From: Nilaparvata lugens
Taxonomy: Eukaryota; Arthropoda; Insecta; Hemiptera; Delphacidae
Direction: 5' to 3'
Assembly: GCF_014356525.2 (NCBI RefSeq)
Contig: NC_052518.1
Span: 96,910,932 to 96,974,931, forward strand
DNA: 64,000 nucleotides
Numbering within the stretch: the first letter of the stretch is position 1; every line of letters begins with the position of its first letter. The notes beneath the pieces are model-generated. The model saw nothing but the letters and a program-made list of their open reading frames with translations, searched no databases and had not been told where the DNA came from. The position numbers and the translations under genes were made by a program. This document shows, piece by piece, positions 11,409-21,552 of this stretch.

Positions 11409-14400
11409 TAATAACGTGCTGGATGTGGCAAATGAACTTGATTCCGTGGATGAGATAGAGGACAGTGTGATTGAGGATAAACAACAACTCTACGTTGCTC
11501 TTCAACACTCTAATATAACTGTATTTTCTCTCAATATCAGAAGTATTAGGAAGAACTTCGATGACCTGATGATTCAACTACAGGATATGTCCCATGATTT
11601 CGATATAATAATACTAACAGAATGCTGGATCAAAAGAGATTATACACAGAAGCAACTGAAGGACTACAATATTTTTCACTCTTTGAATAATCGTACTCAA
11701 AATGATGGAGTAATTGTATATGCAAAGGAAAATCTCAATGTACAATCGGTAGAACTAAATATCAGACAGGCCAACGTTCTTCATCTACGACTTCAAACAT
11801 CAAAGGAGAGATATAATATATTAGCAGTGTACAGATCACCTTCCTACGCCAGCATAACAGAGTTTTTAGAGGACTTTGAAACAGTGCTTGGTAGACTGAG
11901 AGGTCAACTTATTATTTGCGCAGGAGACTTCAACATTAATACGCTACAGCCACATCAGCATTATCAACTTGATGATTATTACGACTTATTGAGTGAACAC
12001 GGTTTGAAGAACTGCATTAAAAAGGCTACCAGAGTAACAGCGGGAACGTCTTCTTGTTTGGATCATATGTTGACCAACTGTAAAAGTAAAATCCATCCAA
12101 TCGTGTATCACTCGAGTATCACAGACCACTTCATTACAATTCTTGGACTGGAAGAACATCAGTTAGACAGAACAAATGGGGATGAACTGAGCTCAACTAA
12201 CTGTCAACTCTCAACTAACTGTAAATCTGTCAACTTGAACGGCTTGAGGAGAGGACTGCGAGTGGAACAATGGACGGAGGTTTTTGAGTCAAATAACACA
12301 GACTCAGCTTACGAAAAGTTCCTAGAAATTCTACAAAAACATATGGAGAGCAATACACATCATTACAGACAAAAGAAGAGAATCAAGAGCATAAAACCAT
12401 GGATAACACGAGGACTTATCTCAGCTATAAGAACAAGGGATTCTCTAAATAGAAGAAGGAAGCTGGACCCAGAGAACGGAGAACTCGCTAACTACTACCG
12501 AAGATACAGAAATACACTGACGTCACTCATCCAAACTACAAAAGAAAATTATTTCAAGATGCAACTAAATGAAGCAAACAATGATGTAAGGAAGACATGG
12601 AAAATAATCAAGGATGCTACAGATTCAGATCAGAAAAAGGATATACAACTGAATGCTTTGAAAATTAATGGTGACATAGTCACACTGAAAGATAATCCTA
12701 GAGAACTATTGAGTCATGTAAATAATTTCTTTGTTAATATTGGAGAGAGTATGGCTAACAAAATATCTGAGAGTCTGAATAAAAATATTAACGAAATTAT
12801 AGCAGATAATGTACCAGAATTGCATGTACAGAGTAATATGTTTCTTTTCCCCATAGATGAAAAGGAAATAATAAACACAATTGATTCTTTACACATCAAT
12901 AGTGCACCAGGCCTAGATGGATTAGATAACAGGACCTTGAAAGGAATAAAAGATTTAATTTCTAAGCCTTTAACTCATATTTTTAATCTGAGATTCTTAT
13001 ATGGTACTTTTCCAAGAGCAATGAAGCAAATCTGTGTCAGACCTATACATAAAGCAGGCGATAAACTAATTATTAGTAATTATAGACCTATTTCACTGAT
13101 TAGCAATGTATCCAAAATTTTAGAAAAACTAGTTAAATCAAGATTAATAAGCTTTTTAGAAATTAATAATATTCTTTCTCCTAACCAATTTGGCTTCCGC
13201 AAAGGTATAAGTACAGAATTAGCTGTACTAGAATTATCAAAATTTGTAACTAGCAATTTAGAGGAAAAGAATAAATGTCTAGCAGTATTTTTAGATTTAG
13301 CAAAGGCCTTCGACTCTGTTTCCCATGACTTATTAATAAAAAAGCTTGAGGCAATAGGTATAAGAGGAGTGCCACTTGAATGGTTCAGATCCTACCTCAG
13401 CAATCGACAGCAAAAAACAAAGGTTGAGAACCATATGAGTGCAGAGGGTTCCATGAAGTTTGGAATACCTCAAGGAACAGTTTTAGGACCAATTTTGTAT
13501 TCGATCTTTGCAAATGAGTTGTGCTCCATTCAAATTCAAGGTAGAGTTATAGCCTTTGCTGACGATACAGCACTCCTTTTTCAAGGAAAAAACTGGGAAG
13601 AAGTGTTCCAAACAGCAGAGATAGAACTCACAAAAATCACTAGTTGGTTAAGAAATAACTTATTGTCATTGAATTCAGAAAAAACAAAATTTTTAGCTTT
13701 TTCTTTAACAAATAGCACAAAACCACACATGACAACAATGAAGCTCCATAATTGTGATAGAAATTGTAACAATAATTGTAATTGCCCACTAATAGAACGC
13801 TCTGACAATATAAAGTATTTAGGAATAATAGTAGATGATTCATTGAAATGGAACAAACACATAACATATACAACTGCCAAAATAAGGAAGCTTATATACA
13901 AATTCTATCAATTAAGGCGTATCATAGACAAAGAAATGTTAAAAACTGTATACTTAACATTAGTTGAATCTCTTTTAAGGTACGGTCTGTTAGTTTGGGG
14001 TGCAGCTAACTTCAGTTTTATAGATCCATTATTTAAAACTCAAAAACGCATTTTGAAAATAATGGGAAACAGGGAAATCCAGTTTTCAACTGTAGAATTA
14101 TTTATAGAAAATAGAGTACTCAGCGTTAGGCAATTGTATATATTGTTGTTATTAGGGTATATGAAAAAACATCAAAATAGGAACCATATCATAAATCATA
14201 GCCATAATACTAGAATAAGAGAACGTTACAATCAAGAAGTACCAATAATGAATACAGCGTTTGGGCAAAGATCACTAGGATATTTAGGGCCTACAATATC
14301 TAATAGAATACCATTAGAAATCAAAGGAGAGGAAAATTTCAATAGGTTCAAAAGAAAAATTAGACATTGGTTATTCAGTATTGGGATACAAAGTAGTGAG

Positions 14401-14424
14401 GAACTAATAGTAAGTAGGATTTAG
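11395..14424 (+). CDS. LINE endonuclease/reverse transcriptase, intact
   Basis: 1009 codons starting ATGATGATG, the first lying within the last 14 nt of the helicase ORF. The N-terminal APE-type endonuclease has N47 (SLNIRS), E76 (LTECW), the YRSP segment, D178 and N180 (GDFNIN), SCLDH, and D244-H245 (ITDHF). It nicks target DNA to prime reverse transcription. The RT domain starts at APGLDG, has NYRPISL, D634 in FLDLAKAFDS, IPQGTVLGP and the catalytic pair D723-D724 in FADDT. A Cys-rich insert (CDRNCNNNCNC) sits just before KYLGI, and the C-terminal domain has YGLLVWGA. Length is usual for Jockey/CR1/L2-type ORF2, with no RNase H. All expected catalytic residues are present, so the protein may be active. 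Translation probably depends on reinitiation at the overlap; this is inferred from the layout. Confidence 0.93.
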   Translation: MMMSNNNVLDVANELDSVDEIEDSVIEDKQQLYVALQHSNITVFSLNIRSIRKNFDDLMIQLQDMSHDFDIIILTECWIKRDYTQKQLKDYNIFHSLNNRTQNDGVIVYAKENLNVQSVELNIRQANVLHLRLQTSKERYNILAVYRSPSYASITEFLEDFETVLGRLRGQLIICAGDFNINTLQPHQHYQLDDYYDLLSEHGLKNCIKKATRVTAGTSSCLDHMLTNCKSKIHPIVYHSSITDHFITILGLEEHQLDRTNGDELSSTNCQLSTNCKSVNLNGLRRGLRVEQWTEVFESNNTDSAYEKFLEILQKHMESNTHHYRQKKRIKSIKPWITRGLISAIRTRDSLNRRRKLDPENGELANYYRRYRNTLTSLIQTTKENYFKMQLNEANNDVRKTWKIIKDATDSDQKKDIQLNALKINGDIVTLKDNPRELLSHVNNFFVNIGESMANKISESLNKNINEIIADNVPELHVQSNMFLFPIDEKEIINTIDSLHINSAPGLDGLDNRTLKGIKDLISKPLTHIFNLRFLYGTFPRAMKQICVRPIHKAGDKLIISNYRPISLISNVSKILEKLVKSRLISFLEINNILSPNQFGFRKGISTELAVLELSKFVTSNLEEKNKCLAVFLDLAKAFDSVSHDLLIKKLEAIGIRGVPLEWFRSYLSNRQQKTKVENHMSAEGSMKFGIPQGTVLGPILYSIFANELCSIQIQGRVIAFADDTALLFQGKNWEEVFQTAEIELTKITSWLRNNLLSLNSEKTKFLAFSLTNSTKPHMTTMKLHNCDRNCNNNCNCPLIERSDNIKYLGIIVDDSLKWNKHITYTTAKIRKLIYKFYQLRRIIDKEMLKTVYLTLVESLLRYGLLVWGAANFSFIDPLFKTQKRILKIMGNREIQFSTVELFIENRVLSVRQLYILLLLGYMKKHQNRNHIINHSHNTRIRERYNQEVPIMNTAFGQRSLGYLGPTISNRIPLEIKGEENFNRFKRKIRHWLFSIGIQSSEELIVSRI

Positions 14425-14707
14425 ATTTAAGCAGTATTCTTTTTAAATAAGGTAATTTATATGTAGAAAATAGTACCTCGGTTTAGTATCTTTGTACTAG
14501 GTGATGCTTAGGGTAATAGATATAGTTTTAGATTTTTGGAATTTTTGTATTATCTGTTGTAGCATAAAATAGTATTAATTTGATGATAACCTCGACACAT
14601 ATATTATATAGTGAGGTATCATTTTTGTAAACACTGAATATTGTTATATTATTGAAAATATATGAAAAAAAAAAAAAAATGTAATGTATGAATTTATGAA
14701 TAAACTC

Positions 14708-14761
14708 CTCTGGATGTGTCGTCCAACATCCAGAGAAATTATTATTATTATTATTATTATA
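14708..14761 (+). promoter_or_regulatory. 3'-terminal hairpin and (ATT)n tail of the helicase LINE
   Basis: A 10-bp perfect stem (CTCTGGATGT at 14708-14717, ACATCCAGAG at 14726-14735) with an 8-nt loop, followed at once by an (ATT)n tail. In LINEs of the L2/CR1/I type such 3' hairpins serve for template recognition by the encoded RT. A 15-A run lies upstream in the 3' UTR near 14664-14679. Confidence 0.75.
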
Positions 14762-14813
14762 ACAGCGTAGATATATTATATAATAATTTTTGTATCTTGA
14801 AAACCACATAAAA

Positions 14814-17800
14814 ATGAATACTTTACTAGAAAATTATATGCAGCATCCGTTAACATACTTTTTAATCAGGCGGTATGATGCACCGTTCTTCACCATGAAT
14901 AATAACAATCAAGATGAAGTCCTGATACAATGTTCCGAATTTGCTGACAATGATGATTTAAATAGTAGTTTTCAGCATAACATAGATGTAACAATTAATT
15001 GTGTTAGACTCAGATTACTTCATCTCAATATTCGAAGCTATAATAAAAACTTTGATGAATTTCTCATATTGTGGCAGGGTATTAAAACTAAATTTAATGT
15101 TATAATTTTAACCGAGGCATGGTTGGACGAGGATAGTGAGCTCATGAGCCTTGACGGGTATCAACTGTTTCGAAGTCACAATGATTGAATCAATGTGATG
15201 GCATAGTTGTGTACTTGGATGATAGCTTATCTTCCGTCACCTGTAACCAGTTCTCAATTGGTGGGCTAGCAACGAGCTTGACCTTGAATTTCACCTGGGC
15301 CAATACACCTTGTCAACTTCTCTGTATCTATCGTAGCCCGTCTTCATCTCTTCCATACTTTATTGATAGTTTAACGAATTTGCTCCATACCGACACTAAC
15401 CCTTCATATCTAAAAATCATAGCTGGCGATATAAATTGCGATATCCTTCACCCAAATATAAACTCGCAAGAAGAACGCTATCTGGATATGCTATATGAAT
15501 GTGGTTATATATCATGCATAGACCGGATAACGCGCCCCAATAGCAATACATGCATAGACCATTTCTTTATCAAATTGCCGTTCCATTTCAATGCATGTTC
15601 TTTCATTCTTCAAACGAGCATAACTGATCATTTTGTAATTGGGTTAGAAGTAGAGAATAATTTGCTGATAGAACCGAGTAGAAATAGTGACACCCAATAT
15701 TCCAAGATCATTAACTGGTCTGGAATTGATGAAGCCTTGAAAGTGGAGAGTTGGAGACGGGTGGTCGAGGCGGCTGATGTTGATGAGGCTGCTGAGAGTT
15801 TCAATGAGATCCTACAGACAAATTTGGAACAGTTCACAACATCCGAAAGAGTGTGTGCTATAAAACGAAAAAAATTAAACCATGGATAACCTCTGGCCTC
15901 CTGCAATCGATGCGTCGTCGTGACAAGTTGAGTAAAGAGGTCAGGAGAAATCCATACAATAATCAACTCAGACAAAAATTTATTCAAATCCGAAATACAC
16001 TTAAGGCAGCTATTAAGTGTTCTAAATACAATTATTATAAGAATAAAATTAAGTGAAGCTGGAGGAGACTCTAGGAAATTCTGGAATGTTATTAATGAGG
16101 TTTCTGGTCGATCCACGGGCAAGCCGAAATTTCCACTGCAGGCGTACTGTGAGCGCGGCGGTGAGGCCTATCCCGCTGAAATTAAACAAATAGGTAATGC
16201 CTTCAATGAATACTTTGCCTCGGTTGGCTCGCGGTTGGCCGGGGCACTGCAGCTGACTGGTCCACTCGAGGTGGACGACGCCGACCATGCGACGGACGCT
16301 GTCTTTGCTCTTTGTCCCGTCACCCACAACGAGCTTATCGCGGTAGTGGTCAGTATGAGAGGCGGCTCGGCTCCGGGATGGGATGGAATACCGACCAAGT
16401 TAATTAAAAACAGCATTAACACACTACAGTTACCTCTGCTACACATAATTAATCTTAGTTTTACAACTGGTAGATTTCCGAATGTTTTTAAAATTGCAAA
16501 AGTTGTTCCTATATTTAAGTCTGGACAAAAAAATGTTACCTCAAACTTCAGGCCAATTTCTATACTTTGCACGGTATCAAAAATAATTGAAAAATGCGTC
16601 AAAATACAACTCACAAATTACCTTGAGCGTGAGAAAATAATTTCCAATTCTCAATTTGGCTTCAGACAAGACAGGGGTACTTCCCACGCGCTTTTTGAAT
16701 TAATAAGATACATAAGTGGAGAAATAGGCAACAAAAAACGAGTGATTGTCAGTCACATTCCTCGACCTGGCAAAAGCATTCGATTCTATTGATAGACATA
16801 AATTGATAGTGAAACTCCAGCACGCCGGCGTTGATTCCCTGGACTGGTTTATTAGTTACTTGGAAAACAGGTCGCAGTTTGTGTCCATCAACGGTACACA
16901 GAGTGACCCAAAAAGCATCGAGTATGGTGTGGTTCAGGGTAGTACCCTGGGCCCCCTACTATTCTCTATCTATATCAATAACATAACTAGAGTAAATATT
17001 GAAGGGAAACTATTGTTATTCGCCGATGACACTGTTTTAGTGTCGTCTGGAAGTTCTTGGGACGAAGTCTATGAACAGGCCTCCTCAGACCTACTAAAAG
17101 TTAAAAGGTGGTTTGACCAGAACACCCTATCATTGAATGTCGGAAAAACCAAGTCTCTGCCTATATACTTTAGACAGGATGGCGATCCTGGGCTGAGAAG
17201 GCTTGCAATACACTCCTGTGGTGATCTGCGGTCGGCCGCCTGCGGCTGTGACGAGGTTGAGCGTGTGGAGCATTATTGCTACTTGGGAATAACAATTGAT
17301 CACAAAATGATTTGGTCCCCACACATTGTCAATGTTAAACGGAAATTGAGGAAATTATTGTATGCCTTCTCACGGCTGGCATGGTTGCTGGCTGCGGATC
17401 AGTGCAGGAATGTGTACATCAGTACATAGTATTTTGCGTATGTTCAGTCGCTGCTTCAATATGGTGTAGTGGCGTGGAGCGGTGCCTCGGCCGCTGTGCT
17501 TGAGCCTCTGGCTGTCACGCAAAGAGCGCTTATAAAAATTATTCTAAAGAAACCAGTCAGATACTCGTCAGACCAGCTCTTTTCCGATTTCCAGGTCCTG
17601 GATATCCGCCAGCTTTACTTGAAATCCATCCTCACATTTATAAAAACAAATAAAACCAATATCTTTACAAACTTACAACATGATTATCAAACCAGACACC
17701 GAATAAATTACGGATATAACTTTCCCAGATCAACCTTAACGTCACTGAACAGTAATCCCTTTCTACTTGCCCATTTGATTTATCGAAACCTCCCACAAAC

Positions 17801-17915
17801 AATCATAGATGCAGAAGAACTTGGTGCTGCCGCCTACAAAAAGAGAGTAGGTTTTTGGCTCCGCTCAATCGGCCGGGTGGCCGCCGCGGCGTTGCTGGAG
17901 TCGCCATATAGGTGA
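14814..17915 (+). pseudogene. EN/RT of the second LINE, multiple frameshifts
   Basis: Pieces lie in changing frames: 14814-15188, 15185-15889, 15853-16056, about 16060-16792, 16746-17429 and 17469-17915. Endonuclease motifs: HLNIRS, LTEAW, YRSPSS, GDINCD, CIDHF, SITDHF. RT motifs: APGWDG, NFRPISI, FLDLAKAFDS, VVQGSTLGPLL and FADDT near 17020-17034. A Cys-rich stretch (CGDLRSAACGCDEVE) precedes CYLGI, as in the neighbouring LINE. A stop at 17427-17429 interrupts the C-terminal domain. The layout and many short blocks (NIRSxxKNFDxxL, IKPWITxGL) show relatedness to the 11395-14424 protein, but codon use is GC-richer in places. Not functional. Confidence 0.85.
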
Positions 17916-18249
17916 CACGAAGCAGTTGGCACATGCTCAACCACAAACCTCACTAGTTTGTGATTTTGTATTCCAAGCCCTTCATGCCTCTCTCATTTAT
18001 TTTAATTATTTATATTCTGCTTTTATATTGTACTTTCTATTTAAGGTTGTTAAATCGTCAGTTCAGATAGCTCACAAGAAGATGAAGTATTCTGAGTCGG
18101 GTACTTGTGCTGTGTGAATCATCATTCATACAGTTTGTATTTTATACATTACAGGATTTAACTTTTTTTTATTTATAGGTTAAGCTTGAATCAATATAAA
18201 TTATTGACTGTTTTTTTGCACTTGTATTGCCTGTATAGATTGTGTACTC

Positions 18250-18300
18250 TTTCCCCGCGCACGGATCAACAGTCCATGCGGGGAAATAATCATTCCATAA
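18250..18300 (+). promoter_or_regulatory. 3'-terminal hairpin of the second LINE
   Basis: TTTCCCCGC (18250-18258) pairs with GCGGGGAAA (18278-18286); an inner GGA/TCC pair extends the fold. It is followed by an AT-rich tail with ATTATTATT. Equivalent in position to the hairpin of the preceding LINE but unrelated in sequence. Confidence 0.7.
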
Positions 18301-18362
18301 TTATTATTCTGTTCTATATCGTACATTGTTTTTTTTTATTGGAATAAAGAAATTGAATGTAA

Positions 18363-18541
18363 AAAATCAATAATGAAAAAGTAAATTTATCTGAAGTGTC
18401 CACAGCTCCAGCAAAATATCCAGTTACAATATTACTCCTACAATTCTCATTTGTAAACTCTTCAAAAAACATGTTCGTTAAGTGATGATGATAATCTACA
18501 GAACTGAAATAGCATATCAGTAACCAATCTTTAGGGATTAC
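18363..18541 (+). repeat. Dispersed repeat, second copy of 5365-5550
   Basis: Aligns over about 180 bp with 5365-5550 in the same orientation, with scattered substitutions and small gaps. Its left border is close to the 3' end of the LINE ending near 18300. Confidence 0.6.
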
Positions 18542-19019
18542 TACTACTATCTCAATGCCCCAATGAACGTAATAAGTCTCAAGAGATCCAGTTGCAATAA
18601 TTGAAATGTCCCTAAGCTGGAAGAAGTCATGCAATACTTCGAGCCAAAGCAATAATTTATTCTTCAGTTGCAATATAGTCTACAACTTTTCAGAATTCAG
18701 ATAATATTGCATTTTCGTATGCAGACAAAAATTTCAATGAATAAACTCTCAGTACCTCAGAAGACAAGATAGAAGACAAAAATGAGCGTTTCACTTTCAA
18801 TAACTTTATCAAATCTTCAAATTTCGAATAATAAAATCTATAATAAATTTCAAAAACCAAATATATCAATCTTGAGCAACTATTTCTATACAAGTTATTG
18901 AATCAACTATCCAACTATCTCAATTATGCAAAGGGCCTGATAAGTCTCACTCATCTTGAAAGGTTTTCAAACTCTTGGTACAGTACAGATTGTACAGGCC
19001 GTACAGGCCTTGGTACAGT

Positions 19020-19200
19020 AGCCTACAGTTTGTTCATTTATTATCACATTGTGTACAAATACTTAACATGAGGAAAGGCACAACAGGCTCAGGCCCAAAA
19101 CTGTCCCATTTCCAATTTATATTATACTGTACGAATCAAAATGTAGGTTATGTCACTTTTCAAAATACAATGTACGCTCTTCAAAACGCAGATAAACGAG
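19020..19200 (-). mobile_element. LINE 3'-end relic
   Basis: AACAGGCTCAGGCCCAAAAC and the downstream GTAGGTTATGT match blocks at 36975-37045 and, reversed, at 53575-53650. There the same sequence ends in an (AAAT)n tail, so it is read here as a 5'-truncated LINE 3' UTR on the minus strand. Confidence 0.5.
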
Positions 19201-19457
19201 AAAATCAAATAGATACTGTTTTTACAGAACAGTAAAGTACTTTCAATTACTCCATTCTTATTTCACGAGACCCAATGAGTTAAAGACGACAGTGCAATAA
19301 CGTCATTCCCACTTTGATTGAAATTTTGTGTTAAATGGATCTGAAATTTGTTGGGAATCGAGACTATGTTATTTGTTGTAAATTTGAATTGGGAATTACT
19401 ACATTATGCAATATATTTCAATGTAACAATATTCAAATCAACATAATTATGATAAAT

Positions 19458-19620
19458 GAATAATAAATAAATAAATAAATAAAGGCCTTTATTGAACATT
19501 TCAAAGAAATCATTACATAATATTATTGTATATTTAATTGTCGGCATATCTCCATGGCAAAGTGCCGTCAGGAGGATAATTATGATACATTCGAATGACA
19601 TTCAAGGAAATAGATTTTAA
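19458..19620 (-). mobile_element. LINE 3'-end relic with (TTTA)n tail
   Basis: On the minus strand AATAAAGGCC is followed by about five TTTA units (19463-19482), preceded by about 130 bp of UTR-like sequence. This is typical of a severely 5'-truncated LINE insertion. Confidence 0.5.
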
Positions 19621-19657
19621 TAAAACATATTTTCATTTTGACTGACTGAACAATCTA

Positions 19658-20452
19658 CAGGATGTCTGATAAGTCACTCCCTATTTTTATACAGCTATAA
19701 TTTCTTTAATTATGAACCAATTTGTTAGAGCTACATTTGTTATATACAGCACTCCTTGTGGTTGTGTTTAACAACAATTAACACTCTCTTAACAATTTTA
19801 ACACTCTCCATTTGTCTCAGTTAAAAAATGCCCCCTCTTTTGACAGTGGAAGAACGAGCCAAATTCGTTATGTGGTCTGAGGATCTGTGGTGCGAGTACA
19901 ATGATGGTGGAGGGCTGAACGAGAGATCCATGCAACACTGGATGCAAAAACACTGAGATCTTTCTTAAGAATCGTTGCAACAGAGTAACGTGAAAGACCA
20001 CTTTCACGAGATCGTCCACGCAGTGAATTCTTAGGCATCCTCATGAACATTTCAAGAACTCTGTCAACATTCTCTGCTTTCCTCGATGTTGATGGCCTTC
20101 ATGATCGTCTTGCATCTGCGACACTCCTTGTTGTTAGTAATTTGGAATGGAAATTTTCAACAGTTTTTGCATCCAGTTTTGCATGGATCCCTCTTTCAGC
20201 CCTCCACTATCTTTGTACTCGCACCACAGATCCTCAGCTGTTCTTTCAGCTAAAAAGCTGCTCTTTCGGCTCATTCTTCCACAGTCAAGAGAGGGGCATT
20301 TTTGAACCGGATCAAATGAAAATTGGTGTTAAACACAACAACCTCAAGCAGTGCTCTATCTATAAATGTAATTCTAACAAAATTGGTTCATAAATAAAGA
20401 AATTATGGCTGTATAAAAATAGGGAGTGACTTATCAGACATTCTGTATATTC
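19658..20452. mobile_element. Long-palindrome transposon derivative
   Basis: The arms are about 300 bp each. The left end ATGTCTGATAAGTCACTCCC mirrors the right end GGGAGTGACTTATCAGACAT, and homology continues inward to about 19960 and 20156. Each arm carries an inverted copy of the same coding start: on the plus strand near 19827, MPPLLTVEERAKF and then EDLWCEYNDGGGL, with stops soon after. The LTVEERAKFV pattern is like the N-terminal helix-turn-helix of insect Tc1/mariner-type transposases. The short centre (19960-20156) is also partly mirrored. It looks like a fold-back derivative made from two 5' ends of one transposon. Confidence 0.7.
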
Positions 20453-21400
20453 ACTTCACCTAATCGGTCTACTACCATAGTTAGGATGAAATAAAAATTC
20501 TTAAGTAGATTTTTTTTTAACATTTTCAGTCCACTTTCAACAAATGAGATTCTATGTTTCTGAAAGGGAAAAATGTGTCGTAACGTCTCGATAGATATCC
20601 TTTCTCATGACAGGATTGAGTTCACATTCACAAAACAAAAATAGTCTGATCACTGTGAATTTATTTTGCCATTTGTTAATATGCAAAATATTATTAGCCA
20701 CTTGTATTTTATTTGCACAGCTTTGTAATGTCACTTTAAAAATGGACAGGCGAGTTCATTCAACTCGGAAATCACTTCCTTCAGTTGGGAACCTACTAAA
20801 AAAATTTTTCAACATTCTCAGAACTGGAAAATTAAAATTCTAATATAAAATTTGAATTCAGCATCGGAAAATACTACCTCTGGCCTGGTTTTCAAGGGGG
20901 TTTGATAATAGAATAAAATAAATCTTTATCCATCAAAATGGAATAATTCAAAAATTACTATATTAACAATACATTTTTATCAAAAGATATTGAATTGACA
21001 TAAAAGTACAAAAATGACTTGACTAACTAAAGAAGGCAAATTATCAAATATATTTGTACTTATTGTTTAAAGTTTCCCCTTAATTTCAATCTCCAAGTTC
21101 AGGTTCTTAATACATTACGGTATTAATAAGCATACAGTTAAAGATCATCAAATTGAAAATACTATTCACTGAATTAATGGTCAATATTCTACAATAAGCT
21201 ATAAGGTAACAATTCAACATTATTCTACAATAAGGTGGTTATTGTACACGCTAGGATAATTATGCAGAACATAAACAACTAGTTTGCCAGTGGGCGCAGT
21301 TGAGGCATCACAATACTAGAGATGACAGAAATAATCTTTAATATACAGCTATAATAATAATTTTTAATATAATTTTTTTTTCGCTATTAATAATTTTTAC
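20453..21400. other. AT-rich sequence, no gene seen
   Basis: No recognisable gene. A partial direct repeat is visible at 21200-21240 (AACAAT-TTCTACAATAAG) and AT-rich words recur. Nothing further is supported. Confidence 0.4.
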
Positions 21401-21404
21401 TTAC

Positions 21405-21494
21405 TTTATGACAAGACACGCCGTTTGCCGGTTGCTGGAACCCATGGCTAGCCTTGGATCCAATTGTTCCAGAAACTTCCATGACACAAGATTC
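21405..21494 (-). CDS. Candidate internal exon of an unknown host gene
   Basis: On the minus strand a 90-nt segment sits between an acceptor (TTCATTTTCAG, ending at 21495, with branch-point-like CTGAATTAAG upstream) and a consensus donor (GTAAGTA, 21404-21398). The phase-2 frame is open throughout and reads NLVSWKFLEQLDPRLAMG, then SSNRQTACLVI. The composition is clearly less AT-rich than the flanks. A second open frame also exists. I do not recognise the protein. It is a single exon with no compatible partner found nearby, so confidence is modest. Confidence 0.35.
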
Positions 21495-21552
21495 CTGAAA
21501 ATGAATTGAAATTTACTTAATTCAGCATAGGTCTAATTGCTTTTTAACATGT

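Larger units (their letters stand above)
8088..14761 (+). mobile_element. Three-ORF LINE with an SF1 helicase ORF
   Basis: Non-LTR retrotransposon of about 6.67 kb. In order: a short 5' leader (about 8088-8206); ORF1 with zinc knuckles (8207-9498, one frameshift); an ORF with an RNA-virus-type superfamily 1 helicase (9485-11408, one frameshift); the endonuclease/RT ORF (11395-14424, intact); a 3' UTR with a terminal hairpin (14708-14735); and an (ATT)n tail (14739-14761). The 5' boundary is an estimate from the start of GAGACGCCGAGTAG and the lack of ORFs before it. I found no clear target-site duplication. Both ORF junctions are 14-nt overlaps in which the downstream ATG precedes the upstream TAA, so the helicase ORF is built into the element rather than pasted in by chance. 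RNase H is absent. The RT belongs to the broad Jockey/CR1/L2/Daphne-like group; the exact clade is not determined. Few lesions imply a young copy. Confidence 0.85.
14790..18300 (+). mobile_element. Second, decayed LINE downstream of the helicase LINE
   Basis: EN/RT-type LINE in the same orientation, with its first codons about 50 bp after the (ATT)n tail of the previous element. It has an EN/RT region full of frameshifts, a 3' UTR (17916-18249), a terminal hairpin (18250-18286) and a degenerate ATT-rich tail. No ORF1 adjoins it. The FP-like fragment at 6369-6764 could be its ORF1 if the helicase LINE inserted between the two (inference). Confidence 0.75.
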
